This document shows, piece by piece, positions 27,100 through 35,808 of a stretch of DNA of 64,000 nucleotides. The translations under genes and the position numbers were made by a program. Numbering within the stretch: the stretch's first letter is position 1; the number at the start of each line of letters is the position of its first letter. The notes below the pieces were generated by a model that did not search any database, had not been told where the DNA came from, and worked only from the letters and a program-made list of their open reading frames with translations. The DNA comes from CALNYZ01 sp942490945 (GTDB lineage Bacteria > Pseudomonadota > Gammaproteobacteria > UBA6429 > Thiohalophilaceae): positions 1-64,000 of the forward strand of contig CALNYZ010000017.1 of assembly GCA_942490945.1 (NCBI GenBank). The letters run 5' to 3'.

Positions 27100-27450
27100 A
27101 TGCATCGAACCTTTTTAGCGGCTGTAGCGCCACCTGTAGCTGTATGTCGATATGGTTGCGCAAGTTGCTGTGTCGCACCAATCAGCGTGTTCTGGCTGGC
27201 CAGTATTGTCAGCATCACTTATGCATTTTTTGGTGGCCCGTTAGCCGGAACAGATTTTAGCTGGGGAACGTTTGGATTAGGTGCAACACTGTGGTTAATT
27301 GCCAGTGTCTGGGCTGAAAATGTCGTTAGAGGTGTTGAGTCAGATATGAATGATCCCAAATGCCAGAGTAAAACCAGCAGCTTCTGTCGTGTTGCCACGA
27401 CCAATGGCGATGAAGTTGATCCGCTCGATGAAATAAATAAACTTAGATAA
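27100..27450 (+). CDS. Conserved-looking small membrane protein with a Cys cluster
   Basis: A 116-residue protein with an N-terminal cysteine cluster CRYGCASCC (C16, C20, C23, C24), two hydrophobic segments (about 26-45 and 57-72), and a soluble tail with two more Cys (C88, C96). The cluster beside a membrane helix suggests metal or cluster binding or disulfide chemistry at the membrane, but I do not know its function. GGAG lies upstream of the ATG, and a TATAAT at 27073-27078 may be its promoter. It converges on secF. Confidence 0.7.
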   Translation: MHRTFLAAVAPPVAVCRYGCASCCVAPISVFWLASIVSITYAFFGGPLAGTDFSWGTFGLGATLWLIASVWAENVVRGVESDMNDPKCQSKTSSFCRVATTNGDEVDPLDEINKLR

Positions 27451-27491
27451 AGCTGACTACTTCGTACTTACAACAAAATCTGACATCATTT

Positions 27492-28427
27492 TTATAAAAC
27501 TTGCTGCTCTTGATCGATACCTTCTTTTTCGATCTGCTGCAAATCAGCATGTGAGACCTTCAATATTAATGCCAGAGTACTTGCAACATAAATCGAAGAA
27601 TAGGTACCGATAAAGATACCAAACAGTAATGCAATCGCAAAACCATGAATTAACTCTCCACCAAACAAAAACATTGCTAGTACCACGAATATGGTTGTAC
27701 CTGACGTGATAAGTGTTCGTGACAAGGTCTGGTTAAGTGATTTGTTAATGACATCGGATGAAGATATTTTACGCATACGTCGAAAATTTTCCCGAATCCG
27801 GTCAAACACAACGATCGTATCATTCAGGGAGTAGCCAATCACGGCCAATACTGCTGCCAGTACGGTCAGGTCAAATTCAATCTGAAAAGCAGCAAACATA
27901 CCAATCGTGATCATTACGTCATGAATCAATGCGGCAACAGCACCAATTGCAAAGCGCCACTGAAAACGGAACATGACATAAACCAGGATCAAAAATAATG
28001 CGAAAATCATGGCAGTGCCACCGTCATCACGTAATTCACCACCTACTTGTGGTCCAACGAATTCCTGACGGCGCAACACCACACTGTCATCAGCAGACTT
28101 AAGTGCCAGGACAATTTGATCGCTGGTTCTTGCACTATCAACGCCTTCACGTGGTGCGATACGAATTAACACATCTCTGGAAGAACCAAAGTGTTGGATG
28201 GTTGCATCACTGAATCCCGCCTTGCCCAGCACGTCACGAACGGAATTGAGTTCGGTACTGTTTTTGTAGGCAACCTCAATCAAGGTACCGCCGGTAAAAT
28301 CCAGACCCATATTAAGTCCACGTGTGGCGATTGATACAATTGATGCGACTATCAGTAGTGATGAAAAAACAACTGCAAGCTTGCGCTTGCTCATGAAGTT
28401 ATAATTTGTATTTGTAAAAATTTGCAT
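27492..28427 (-). CDS. secF: Protein translocase subunit SecF
   Basis: SecF works with SecD and YajC to pull proteins through SecYEG using the proton gradient. It has an N-terminal membrane helix, the periplasmic domain with GLDFTGGTLIEV, and five more helices including GYSLNDTIVVFDRIREN. The start at 28427 (MQIFTNTNYNF) lies 8 bases after the secD stop; an upstream GTG would overlap secD. Length 311 residues. Confidence 0.96.
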   Translation of the reverse strand: MQIFTNTNYNFMSKRKLAVVFSSLLIVASIVSIATRGLNMGLDFTGGTLIEVAYKNSTELNSVRDVLGKAGFSDATIQHFGSSRDVLIRIAPREGVDSARTSDQIVLALKSADDSVVLRRQEFVGPQVGGELRDDGGTAMIFALFLILVYVMFRFQWRFAIGAVAALIHDVMITIGMFAAFQIEFDLTVLAAVLAVIGYSLNDTIVVFDRIRENFRRMRKISSSDVINKSLNQTLSRTLITSGTTIFVVLAMFLFGGELIHGFAIALLFGIFIGTYSSIYVASTLALILKVSHADLQQIEKEGIDQEQQVL

Positions 28428-28435
28428 GGCTGATT

Positions 28436-30295
28436 CTATACCCACAATTTGTTGATGCGTTTGCCTTTCACATACATATTAACAATGGCGCGTGTCACCA
28501 TGATTGCCGTGAACATGGACGTTAATATGCCGATTGACAGCGTAATCGCAAAGCCTTTAATCGGGCCTGTTCCGTAAACAAATAATATTACCGCGGCTAT
28601 CAAGGTTGTAATGTTCGCATCCGCGATGGTCGACAAGGCTTTTTCATAGCCCGCATGTATACTTGCCTGCGGTGTATTCCCTATTTGCACTTCTTCACGA
28701 ATACGCTCGAAAATCAGCACGTTTGCATCCACCGCCATACCCACGGTCAAGACGATACCCGCAATACCCGGCAGCGTTAAGGTTGCTTGTAATAATGACA
28801 ATGCGGCTACAATCAGGACCAGGTTAACGGCAAGGGCGATATTCGCAACTACACCAAACGCCCTGTACCAGAACAACATAAAGGCAACCACCACGATCAG
28901 ACCGATAACAACGGATTTAAAACCTTTATCAATACTGTCCTGTCCCAGGCTTGGACCAATTGTTCGTTCTTCGACAATGCTTACCGGTGCTGCCAGTGCG
29001 CCGGATCGAATAAACAACGCCAGTTCCTGTGCTTCTTGGGCACTTTCCAGCCCGGTAATCTGAAAGCGGTTACTTAGCACGTCCTGAATCGTTGCGGCGT
29101 TAACGACGTATTCTTCGTGGATTTTTTCATCCACCTGTTTGCCGCCGATTGTTTTTGTTTCTATGCGATCTTCAAGATACACCACTGACATACGTTTTTT
29201 GATATTGCGCTTGGTCACATTTGCCAGTCGCTTCGCGCCGGCGCCATTCAGGTTAACAAACACCGCCGGGCTGGCAGAACTGCTATCAACGCCAGACACG
29301 GCGCTGGTGATGTGATCACCTTTGATGATGACGTTTTTCTTGAGCAGAATGGGCGTACCATCCTTAAATTTATATAATCTTGAACCTGTCGGTATTTTCC
29401 CTTTAAGGGCATCCTGCAAGCTGCTTTGATCGTCAACAAGGCGAAACTCGAGTGTTGCCGTTGAACGTAAAATCATTTCTTTCATACAAGGACTGCATTG
29501 TACACCCGGTAATTGTAAAACAATGCGATCCAGACCTTGTTGTTGTATAACAGGTTCCGCTACCCCGGTTTCATTCATGCGTTTACGTAGCGTTGTGATA
29601 TTTTGTTTGATTGCACCCGTCTGGCGCTCACGTAAAGACTTTTCTGACATGGTGACTTTAAGAAAAAGAAAATTATCACGCTCAAATTCAACTGCTTGTA
29701 AATCCTGTACTTCGCCGAGGATCACACCGCGGGCCTTCTCGCGCACCTCTGCAGAATCAAAACGAATCTCAATGTCTTTTTTGGTTTGCTTCAGACCCTT
29801 GGTGCGAATATCTTTTTTACGTAATGCTGTACGTATATCACTGGCGTAGCCTTCGAGCGCCTTGTTAATCACTTCTTCCATGTCCACTTGTAACAAGAAG
29901 TGCAAACCACCACGCAAATCCAGACCAAGGTACATCGGTGCAGCATGGATCGACTCCAGCCATGCAGGTGACGCAGACACGATATTTTGTGCAACGTTAT
30001 AATTCTCACCAATAATTTCGCGCGTTTTTTCGGTTGCCAGTAATTGTGTATCAACATCCTTGAAGCGGATAACGGCATGTTCTTCGGACAGCTCGCTGGT
30101 TTTAAATGTCAGATTGGCATCTGTCAGCGCTTTGGTAACTTTATCCAGTGTTGCCTGGTCTAATATGCTGTGTTTTTTTGCGGTAATTTGTACTGCGGGA
30201 TCCGAACCATAGATATTGGGTAATGCGTAGAGCGTTCCACCAACAATTACGACAAGAATAAGCAGATACTTCCAGAGAGCATAATGATTTAACAT
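28436..30295 (-). CDS. secD: Protein translocase subunit SecD
   Basis: SecD is the larger partner of SecF. It has an N-terminal membrane helix, a large periplasmic P1 domain with the motif YLGLDLRGGLHFLLQVD, and a C-terminal block of five helices with GMAVDANVLIFERIREE. Length 619 residues, normal for gammaproteobacteria. It lies in the yajC-secD-secF order, 47 bases after yajC. Confidence 0.97.
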   Translation of the reverse strand: MLNHYALWKYLLILVVIVGGTLYALPNIYGSDPAVQITAKKHSILDQATLDKVTKALTDANLTFKTSELSEEHAVIRFKDVDTQLLATEKTREIIGENYNVAQNIVSASPAWLESIHAAPMYLGLDLRGGLHFLLQVDMEEVINKALEGYASDIRTALRKKDIRTKGLKQTKKDIEIRFDSAEVREKARGVILGEVQDLQAVEFERDNFLFLKVTMSEKSLRERQTGAIKQNITTLRKRMNETGVAEPVIQQQGLDRIVLQLPGVQCSPCMKEMILRSTATLEFRLVDDQSSLQDALKGKIPTGSRLYKFKDGTPILLKKNVIIKGDHITSAVSGVDSSSASPAVFVNLNGAGAKRLANVTKRNIKKRMSVVYLEDRIETKTIGGKQVDEKIHEEYVVNAATIQDVLSNRFQITGLESAQEAQELALFIRSGALAAPVSIVEERTIGPSLGQDSIDKGFKSVVIGLIVVVAFMLFWYRAFGVVANIALAVNLVLIVAALSLLQATLTLPGIAGIVLTVGMAVDANVLIFERIREEVQIGNTPQASIHAGYEKALSTIADANITTLIAAVILFVYGTGPIKGFAITLSIGILTSMFTAIMVTRAIVNMYVKGKRINKLWV

Positions 30296-30342
30296 ACTAC
30301 AAAACCTATTAATTATTGGTTGGTGTCTGGTTTCAGTTCGGC

Positions 30343-30723
30343 CTACTCTTTATTAGCAGCTTTTAGTGAACCTTTTGGCAGCACGGTGGCAACCGCACCC
30401 GCTTGCAACTTGATTTCAACATTATTGGCAATTTCAACTGTCAGATACTGTTCATTCACATCCGTAATTTTACCCAGCACACCACCATTCGTGACGACTT
30501 CATCACCTTTGGCCAGTTCAGCTACCATTTTGCGATGTTCTTTGGCACGTTTTTGCTGCGGACGAATTAATAAAAAATAAAACAACACCACCATACCAAT
30601 CATCAGGAACATGCCGCCAAACGGATTGCCGGCTTGCGCACCCGCGGCTGCGCCTTCTGCAAAGACCGGGGAAGTGAATAAACTCATTAATGAGCCGAGT
30701 GTTACAACGAAATATTTAATCAT
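30343..30723 (-). CDS. yajC: Preprotein translocase subunit YajC
   Basis: YajC is a small single-span inner-membrane protein of the SecDF complex. A first hydrophobic stretch (residues 1-22) may be a signal or extra helix; the family core is the membrane helix FLMIGMVVLFYFLLIRPQQKR, then the cytoplasmic beta domain (GDEVVTNGGVLGKI). Length 126 residues, slightly longer than the usual 110 because of the N-terminal segment. Confidence 0.95.
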   Translation of the reverse strand: MIKYFVVTLGSLMSLFTSPVFAEGAAAGAQAGNPFGGMFLMIGMVVLFYFLLIRPQQKRAKEHRKMVAELAKGDEVVTNGGVLGKITDVNEQYLTVEIANNVEIKLQAGAVATVLPKGSLKAANKE

Positions 30724-30876
30724 GGACGTATTAACCTTATATATTAAATTTCAAAATGGGGAATTCACTTTTATACCCGCTTGTTCTTTAACTGCATTTT
30801 TTGCACGGGCTTATGTTATCTAGTTAAGTATGTATGACTGCATGCAAAGCAATTCAAGCATGAATTCTGGGGCGCA

Positions 30877-32040
30877 TTATGCCACAGGCGGTACCTTCTG
30901 GTCGCGTTTGGCGTAAAAATCCGCAATAAAAGTGGTGAATTTTTGTTCAGCTATAGCTTCGCGTATATCGCGCATCAGCTTCAGATAATAATGCAGGTTA
31001 TGTATCGTATTCAGTCTGGCGCCAAGGATCTCTCTGGTTTTGTCCAGATGCCGTAAATAGGCTCGACTATAGTGCTGGCAAGTATAACAGTCACATCCTT
31101 CTTCGATTGGTCGGGTATCCTTCTGGTACTGACTGTTGCGAATGCGCAGCATGCCGCTGCTGGTAAACAAAAATCCGTTACGTGCATTACGCGTGGGCAT
31201 AACACAGTCAAACATATCCACACCACGCCGTACTGACTCAAGCAAATCTTCCGGTGTACCCACGCCCATTAGATAGCGTGGTGCATCTGTTGGCATGTGT
31301 GGCATAAGGTGATCCAGGGTACCGAGCATTTCCTCTTTTGGCTCGCCTACGGATAATCCACCAATTGCATAGCCATCGAAACCGATTTCAGCCAGCCCTT
31401 GTATTGAAGTCTGCCGTAAATCGGCATACATGCCACCTTGCACAATACCAAACAGCGCCGCCGGATTATCACCATGTGCCTGCTTGCTGCGACTGGCCCA
31501 GCGTAGCGACAATTGCATGGATTGCTCGGCCTGTTCGAATGTCGCCGGATACGGCGTACACTCATCAAAAATCATCACAATGTCAGAACCGAGCTCACGC
31601 TGCACCTGCATGGATTCTTCCGGCCCCATGAATATCTTGTGCCCATCAACTGGCGATTGAAAATGTACGCCTTGTTCGGTGATTTTGGATTTTACCCTGG
31701 GTTTCTTGTCGTCAGTAAATCGGTCGGAAGTGGCACTGCCCGCGCCCAGGCTCCAGACTTGAAAGCCACCAGAGTCCGTGAGGATGGGCCCCTGCCAGTG
31801 CATAAAATTATGCAAATCACCATGCGCCTGAATAATTTCTGTACCGGGACGAAGCATCAAATGAAAGGTATTGCCTAAAATAATTTCTGCGCCAAGTGAT
31901 TGGAGTTCTTCAGGTGTCATGGCTTTTACCGTGCCGTAGGTGCCGACCGGCATAAATATTGGCGTATTGACGACGCCGCGCGCAAACCGGAGTTGCCCGC
32001 GTCGTGCCTTGCCATCGAGATTTAATACTTCAAATTCCAT
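30877..32040 (-). CDS. tgt: Queuine tRNA-ribosyltransferase Tgt
   Basis: Tgt swaps guanine-34 for preQ1 in tRNAs of Asp, Asn, His and Tyr. Visible are the substrate loop LTDSGGFQVWSL with the catalytic Asp, the nucleophile region FDCVMPTRNARNG, and the zinc motif CDCYTCQHYSRAYLRHL. Length 387 residues. It follows queA by 24 bases and belongs to the queA-tgt-yajC-secDF order. Confidence 0.97.
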   Translation of the reverse strand: MEFEVLNLDGKARRGQLRFARGVVNTPIFMPVGTYGTVKAMTPEELQSLGAEIILGNTFHLMLRPGTEIIQAHGDLHNFMHWQGPILTDSGGFQVWSLGAGSATSDRFTDDKKPRVKSKITEQGVHFQSPVDGHKIFMGPEESMQVQRELGSDIVMIFDECTPYPATFEQAEQSMQLSLRWASRSKQAHGDNPAALFGIVQGGMYADLRQTSIQGLAEIGFDGYAIGGLSVGEPKEEMLGTLDHLMPHMPTDAPRYLMGVGTPEDLLESVRRGVDMFDCVMPTRNARNGFLFTSSGMLRIRNSQYQKDTRPIEEGCDCYTCQHYSRAYLRHLDKTREILGARLNTIHNLHYYLKLMRDIREAIAEQKFTTFIADFYAKRDQKVPPVA

Positions 32041-32064
32041 TCCATACCTTTATTTACTGGATTA

Positions 32065-33120
32065 TCACTTGTCGGCACACTGATCAGCTCGCCGCGCAAT
32101 GAACATCGCATCACCATAACTGAAAAACCGATAGCGCTGTGTTATTGCATGTTGATAGGTCTGACGAATATTTTCATAACCGGCTAAAGCACTTACCAGC
32201 ATGAGTAGCGTCGATTCCGGTAAATGAAAATTCGTCAGCAATGCATCCACCACATTAAAATGATATCCGGGCGTGATAAAAATATCGGTATCTCCACGAT
32301 AAGCTTGTAACTTGCCATCTCTTGCTGCCGTTTCCAGCGCACGAACCACGGTGGTGCCAATCGCAATCACTTTACCACCTTTATTGCGTGTCGCTTCGAT
32401 TTGCTGCACGACTTCGTCGCTGACCGTCAGCCACTCCTTGTGCATATGATGCTGTGCCACGTCGGCTACCCGTACCGGCTGAAAGGTGCCTGCCCCCACG
32501 TGCAAGGTGACATAAAGAATATTGGCCTTTTGCTGAATCTGGCCAAGCAATTCCTGGGTGAAGTGCAATCCCGCTGTCGGAGCAGCAATGGCGCCCTGTT
32601 CTTCGGCATAGACAGTCTGGTAACGCTCATGGTCTACATCCGTATCTTCCCGGTGAATGTATGGCGGCAAAGGGATATGACCATGCTGATTTAGTATGCC
32701 CAACACTGTTAGTTGTTGATTTTCATTATAAAATTCAAGTTCAAACAAGGATTCATAGCGCGCCTTTACGATGGCATAGATGGCGTCAGCAAATTCGACT
32801 CGAGTACCAAGTTTGGGTGATTTATTTGAACGGACATGACAAAGCGCAGAAGTATCGCCTAGCAGACGTTCAATCAGTAACTCAACCTTACCACCCGTGT
32901 CTTTGTGACCAAACAACCGCGCAGGTATCACGCGTGTATTGTTCATCACCACACAATCGTCCGGTTGGATAAAGTCCAGTATTGCTGAAAATTTGCGGTC
33001 TTGAATATCAGAGTTCTCGCAAGGGTCGAGTACCAGCAGTCGGCTGGCACCCCGTAACGGCGTCGGCTGTTGCGCAATTAACTCGGGGGGTAAAACATAA
33101 TCGAAATCTTTTGTTTGCAT
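32065..33120 (-). CDS. queA: tRNA preQ1(34) S-adenosylmethionine ribosyltransferase-isomerase QueA
   Basis: QueA turns preQ1 in tRNA into epoxyqueuosine using SAM as ribosyl donor. The N-terminus FDYVLPPELIAQQPTPLR and the internal GAIAAPTAGLHFT and NFHLPESTLLMLVSA motifs are typical. Length 351 residues. It is the first gene of this minus-strand group and diverges from tRNA-Leu. QueD at 54501 serves the same pathway. Confidence 0.97.
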   Translation of the reverse strand: MQTKDFDYVLPPELIAQQPTPLRGASRLLVLDPCENSDIQDRKFSAILDFIQPDDCVVMNNTRVIPARLFGHKDTGGKVELLIERLLGDTSALCHVRSNKSPKLGTRVEFADAIYAIVKARYESLFELEFYNENQQLTVLGILNQHGHIPLPPYIHREDTDVDHERYQTVYAEEQGAIAAPTAGLHFTQELLGQIQQKANILYVTLHVGAGTFQPVRVADVAQHHMHKEWLTVSDEVVQQIEATRNKGGKVIAIGTTVVRALETAARDGKLQAYRGDTDIFITPGYHFNVVDALLTNFHLPESTLLMLVSALAGYENIRQTYQHAITQRYRFFSYGDAMFIARRADQCADK

Positions 33121-33195
33121 CAGGCGAACAGCACAACAGCTACACTAGTCAGTTTATACAGGAATATGCGTAACGAAGATGAGCCAAATCCTTTA

Positions 33196-33225
33196 TCGAC
33201 ATTTATCAGTCAGGGGCCGTATAAT
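33196..33225 (+). promoter_or_regulatory. tRNA-Leu promoter
   Basis: -35 TCGACA (33196-33201), an 18-base spacer and a perfect -10 TATAAT (33220-33225), followed by the G+C-rich discriminator ACGCCCC. Such discriminators are typical of stringently controlled stable-RNA promoters; transcription would begin about 20 bases before the tRNA. Confidence 0.75.
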
Positions 33226-33253
33226 ACGCCCCTCCTTTATATAGATAAAGTAT

Positions 33254-33338
33254 GGCCGAGTGGTGGAACTGGTAGACACGCAGCACTCAAAATGCTGTTC
33301 CTTCGGGAGTGACGGTTCGACTCCGTCCTCGGCTACCA
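33254..33338 (+). tRNA. tRNA-Leu, anticodon CAA
   Basis: An 85-base class II tRNA with a long variable arm (TTCCTTCGGGAGTGA). The acceptor stem GGCCGAG pairs with CTCGGCT (G-U first pair). The anticodon stem CAGCA / TGCUG encloses the loop CTCAAAA, giving anticodon CAA, which reads UUG. The T-arm is ACGG-TTCGACT-CCGT, and the CCA end is encoded. The anticodon and the long variable arm agree on leucine. Confidence 0.97.
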
Positions 33339-33373
33339 AATCAGTTGTTGTCAAAGATAATGACACACACACA

Positions 33374-33402
33374 AAAGCGAAACATTGAGTTTCGCTTTTT
33401 TT
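33374..33402 (+). terminator. Intrinsic terminator after tRNA-Leu
   Basis: A 10-base stem AAAGCGAAAC / GTTTCGCTTT with loop ATTGA and a T-run to 33402. The A-run on the left arm could let it also act for the convergent gene at 33423-34109. Confidence 0.9.
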
Positions 33403-33422
33403 ATATCGTTGTTATTTTTTAT

Positions 33423-34109
33423 TCAGACTTTTCGGAACCGTAAAAATCCAAGCCCGAATAAACCGATGGCAAATAACGCGATGGTATCAGCTTCAGGAAC
33501 TGCGGTTCCCGCGTCATGCGAATAAGGTGCAAATACCAGAGTTTTTCCTGATGTTCCCAAGGTATATAAATCAAAGTGTACATCAAAGCCAAGTGCCGCC
33601 AGATTTGCCATGTTCACGTTAAAGCTTTCATAATACATACCCGTACCGTTTGTATTCGGACCAACGCCAGCAACACCCGGATCCTGTACATTTATCAGTG
33701 ATGCCGTATTTATTGCATCAAACATAAATCCAAATTCAAAATAATAGGTGTCATAAACACTATGGCCGGCAATATTTTTATATTGGGCATCCAAGGGTGG
33801 TGTGCCATATGTCATGTTACCAAGAGTATATCTCGTACCCGCAAAATCAAACGTTGTGCTTTCGAAACCGGTTATGCTGTTAACCTGTGGACTTAACGCC
33901 ATGGAAATATAATAGGTTGTATTCAGATCAAACTTTGAACTACCGGCATTACCGTAGGCATAGACATCAAAATTGGTTTGGGAGGTGATGACAGACTGTT
34001 CTGTTCCGCCGATATAGGTGCCGCCCGCGATGTCGAGCTGTAACGTCGGGGTCGCGAGTGTTGTTGTCGAAAACAACAACCCAAACAATAAAATAATATT
34101 TCTTTTCAT
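33423..34109 (-). CDS. Exported protein with PEP-CTERM-like sorting signal
   Basis: A 228-residue protein with a signal peptide (MKRNIILLFGLLFSTTTLA). The C-terminus reads VPEADTIALFAIGLFGLGF followed by RFRKV: a PEP-type motif (PEA here), a hydrophobic helix and basic residues, the mark of exosortase substrates. The body (LQLDIAGGTYIGGTEQSV, FDLNTTYYISMAL) is beta-rich and resembles 'choice-of-anchor' extracellular proteins. No exosortase gene is in this window. The role is probably surface or matrix; the substrate status is inferred from the tail. Confidence 0.8.
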   Translation of the reverse strand: MKRNIILLFGLLFSTTTLATPTLQLDIAGGTYIGGTEQSVITSQTNFDVYAYGNAGSSKFDLNTTYYISMALSPQVNSITGFESTTFDFAGTRYTLGNMTYGTPPLDAQYKNIAGHSVYDTYYFEFGFMFDAINTASLINVQDPGVAGVGPNTNGTGMYYESFNVNMANLAALGFDVHFDLYTLGTSGKTLVFAPYSHDAGTAVPEADTIALFAIGLFGLGFLRFRKV

Positions 34110-34532
34110 ACCAAAAACCCCACACCTCTGACTGACCCAGTTGGAGTTATTTTATACGATTCTGGTAAAAAACAATATATCTGCACAAAATAACCTATCT
34201 AGCTGCTACTTTTCTGCAAATTAACACAGACATAGTCTGCAGGATATTTGTTATAAATATCAATATGTTAATATTTTCAACCTGTTTAAATCAATTCTAA
34301 ATTACCAAAATTAACAAAATGGTTACAAAATAACAGACGATGATATCCAGAGAGTGGTTAGTTGCAAAAGAGGTACTGAGTGCTCAATTTTGTGTGCAGT
34401 AAAACTTGATGAATGACATTTGAGGTAAATTCATGAAATTTGCGAGTCAAATCTACCGAGTTGACCCGCAAACTTGCTACGGAATACCCAGGTGAAACAC
34501 AGTAAGTCAGCGTAGTACATGACAATTATAAA
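34110..34532. other. A+T-rich intergenic region
   Basis: No gene is seen in 423 bases. A small palindrome CAGAC-ATA-GTCTG lies at 34227-34239. At 34439-34472 a stem-loop with 12-base arms (TTTGCGAGTCAA against TTGACCCGCAAA, one A/C mismatch that becomes G-U in minus-strand RNA) lies about 60 bases beyond the stop of the next minus-strand gene. It has no T-run, so it may be a 3'-end structure rather than an intrinsic terminator. Confidence 0.4.
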
Positions 34533-34883
34533 TCATTCCTTAAAGCCTTTCATCAGGACATCAGGCAAGCGGGATTCGAATCCATCTACCAGACTTATTT
34601 TATCAGTATCGACTTTTACCAGTTCATTTCTCACATTGAATAATGCGTTGGTAAATTTGATATCAAATTTTGGAATGAGTTTTGTTGCACCGCTACTGGC
34701 AGCAGAAACAGCGAGCAGTGCTGGGGAGACAATTTTCGATTTAAAATTATCATCAAGCTTTACGTCATCTACGTTCATGCCGGTAATTTTCTTCAGCTGT
34801 GCTTCTATTTCAGGCGCAAATTTATCGATTGCTTTTTGTACCGCACCATCACCCAGCTTGTTCTTCAGGTTCCCTAACATCAT
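34533..34883 (-). CDS. Unknown helical protein of 116 residues
   Basis: The start at 34883 is chosen because GAGGAG lies just upstream of two tandem ATGs; the longer open frame overlaps the next gene and reads unlike protein. The sequence starts MMLGNLKNKLGDGAVQKAID and contains EIEAQLKKITGMNVDDVKL and a Ser/Ala-rich stretch. No signal, membrane segment or known family is seen. It lies 43 bases after the 217-residue unknown gene, so they are probably one transcript. Confidence 0.65.
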   Translation of the reverse strand: MMLGNLKNKLGDGAVQKAIDKFAPEIEAQLKKITGMNVDDVKLDDNFKSKIVSPALLAVSAASSGATKLIPKFDIKFTNALFNVRNELVKVDTDKISLVDGFESRLPDVLMKGFKE

Positions 34884-34926
34884 TATCTCCTCATGGTATA
34901 TGTAGTAATTATTTTTTAAAGTCTTA

Positions 34927-35580
34927 TCATCCAATGTAATCCGTAACTGCCTCATGTTTATTGCCCTCGCGCTGCTTGCGACGAACTTCTTCATGTATGT
35001 TGCGTGTGTAATGTTCACGCAATCCGCATGTGACAATACTTTCAAATCGCTGTTTGCTATCGGAAAGTAATGATTGCACGCGCTGTTTGTGCATGCGCCA
35101 TTTACAGGACTCATCCAGTCTGCCGTAGCGTTTGACAAGATCTTCCTCATCCATATGATAAAGTGTCTCAACGGCTATCCCATCAAATGTTTGTAGTAAT
35201 GCGGATTGATACAAGTAAATATCACTTAGCAGCGCGGTCAATTCAGGAAGCGATTGCCAGTCAGAGCGGAATAAGGACATGATGAATCTGTCGATTTGTT
35301 TACCTTGCAACGATTGATAGCTATGCGGGAACACATCAATCATAGACAATCCCAACTCTGTTGCAAAAGATTGCTGTTGCTCCACCAGGCGAATTAATCC
35401 CTTGATGAGCTCCCTCGTAAATCCCAGCTTTCTTTCATTGCGCGCAGTTTCGAGTTGAGCCTTTATTCGTGACTCATCTATATTCGAACCTGTATTCTTC
35501 TCGTTAGCTGGATGATCTTCAGAAAATACATAGAAATTTTCGGACGGTAAATCGCTAATCGATCTTTTATTTTTATCCAT
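34927..35580 (-). CDS. Unknown soluble protein of 217 residues
   Basis: A charged, mostly helical protein starting MDKNKRSISDLPSENFYVFS and ending in a basic stretch EVRRKQREGNKHEA. AAGGGA precedes the ATG. No signal peptide, membrane helix or catalytic motif is recognised. A two-gene unit with the 116-residue unknown protein is likely, behind a CRP/FNR-like site and a palindrome at 35669-35739. I cannot suggest a function. Confidence 0.75.
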   Translation of the reverse strand: MDKNKRSISDLPSENFYVFSEDHPANEKNTGSNIDESRIKAQLETARNERKLGFTRELIKGLIRLVEQQQSFATELGLSMIDVFPHSYQSLQGKQIDRFIMSLFRSDWQSLPELTALLSDIYLYQSALLQTFDGIAVETLYHMDEEDLVKRYGRLDESCKWRMHKQRVQSLLSDSKQRFESIVTCGLREHYTRNIHEEVRRKQREGNKHEAVTDYIG

Positions 35581-35668
35581 AAGTTCCCTTTACATTTATT
35601 ATACGGCGACGATTCCGTTGCCTGGTCCATTATGTTAAACACTGCGCATGATATTCACGACCTCCACA

Positions 35669-35739
35669 TATGCTTAACAAGCATACGTTACAGAAGTTGG
35701 TATATCGAAACAAACTTCTTTTCGTGATACAGATCACAA
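35669..35739 (-). promoter_or_regulatory. Regulatory region with CRP/FNR-like box and a palindrome
   Basis: At 35722-35739, TCGTGATACAGATCACAA has perfect GTGA-N6-TCAC half-sites of the CRP/FNR family. About 40 bases downstream on the minus strand a TATACC hexamer could be a -10, a spacing usual for activation by CRP. Further down is the palindrome TATGCTT-AAC-AAGCATA (35669-35685). A separate TATAAT lies at 35600-35605, close to the gene. The regulated gene would be the 217-residue unknown. Confidence 0.5.
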
Positions 35740-35808
35740 ATATATGTTGGTTGTGTACGAGTGAAGGCGGGGTATATTATTCAAGTTTGCCAATTAAGAT
35801 TTGATAAA

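Noticed and set aside
34884..35171. Longer 212-residue version of the 116-residue gene
   Set aside because: The extra N-terminus overlaps the 217-residue gene in another frame and reads unlike protein, while a strong ribosome-binding site precedes the inner ATG.
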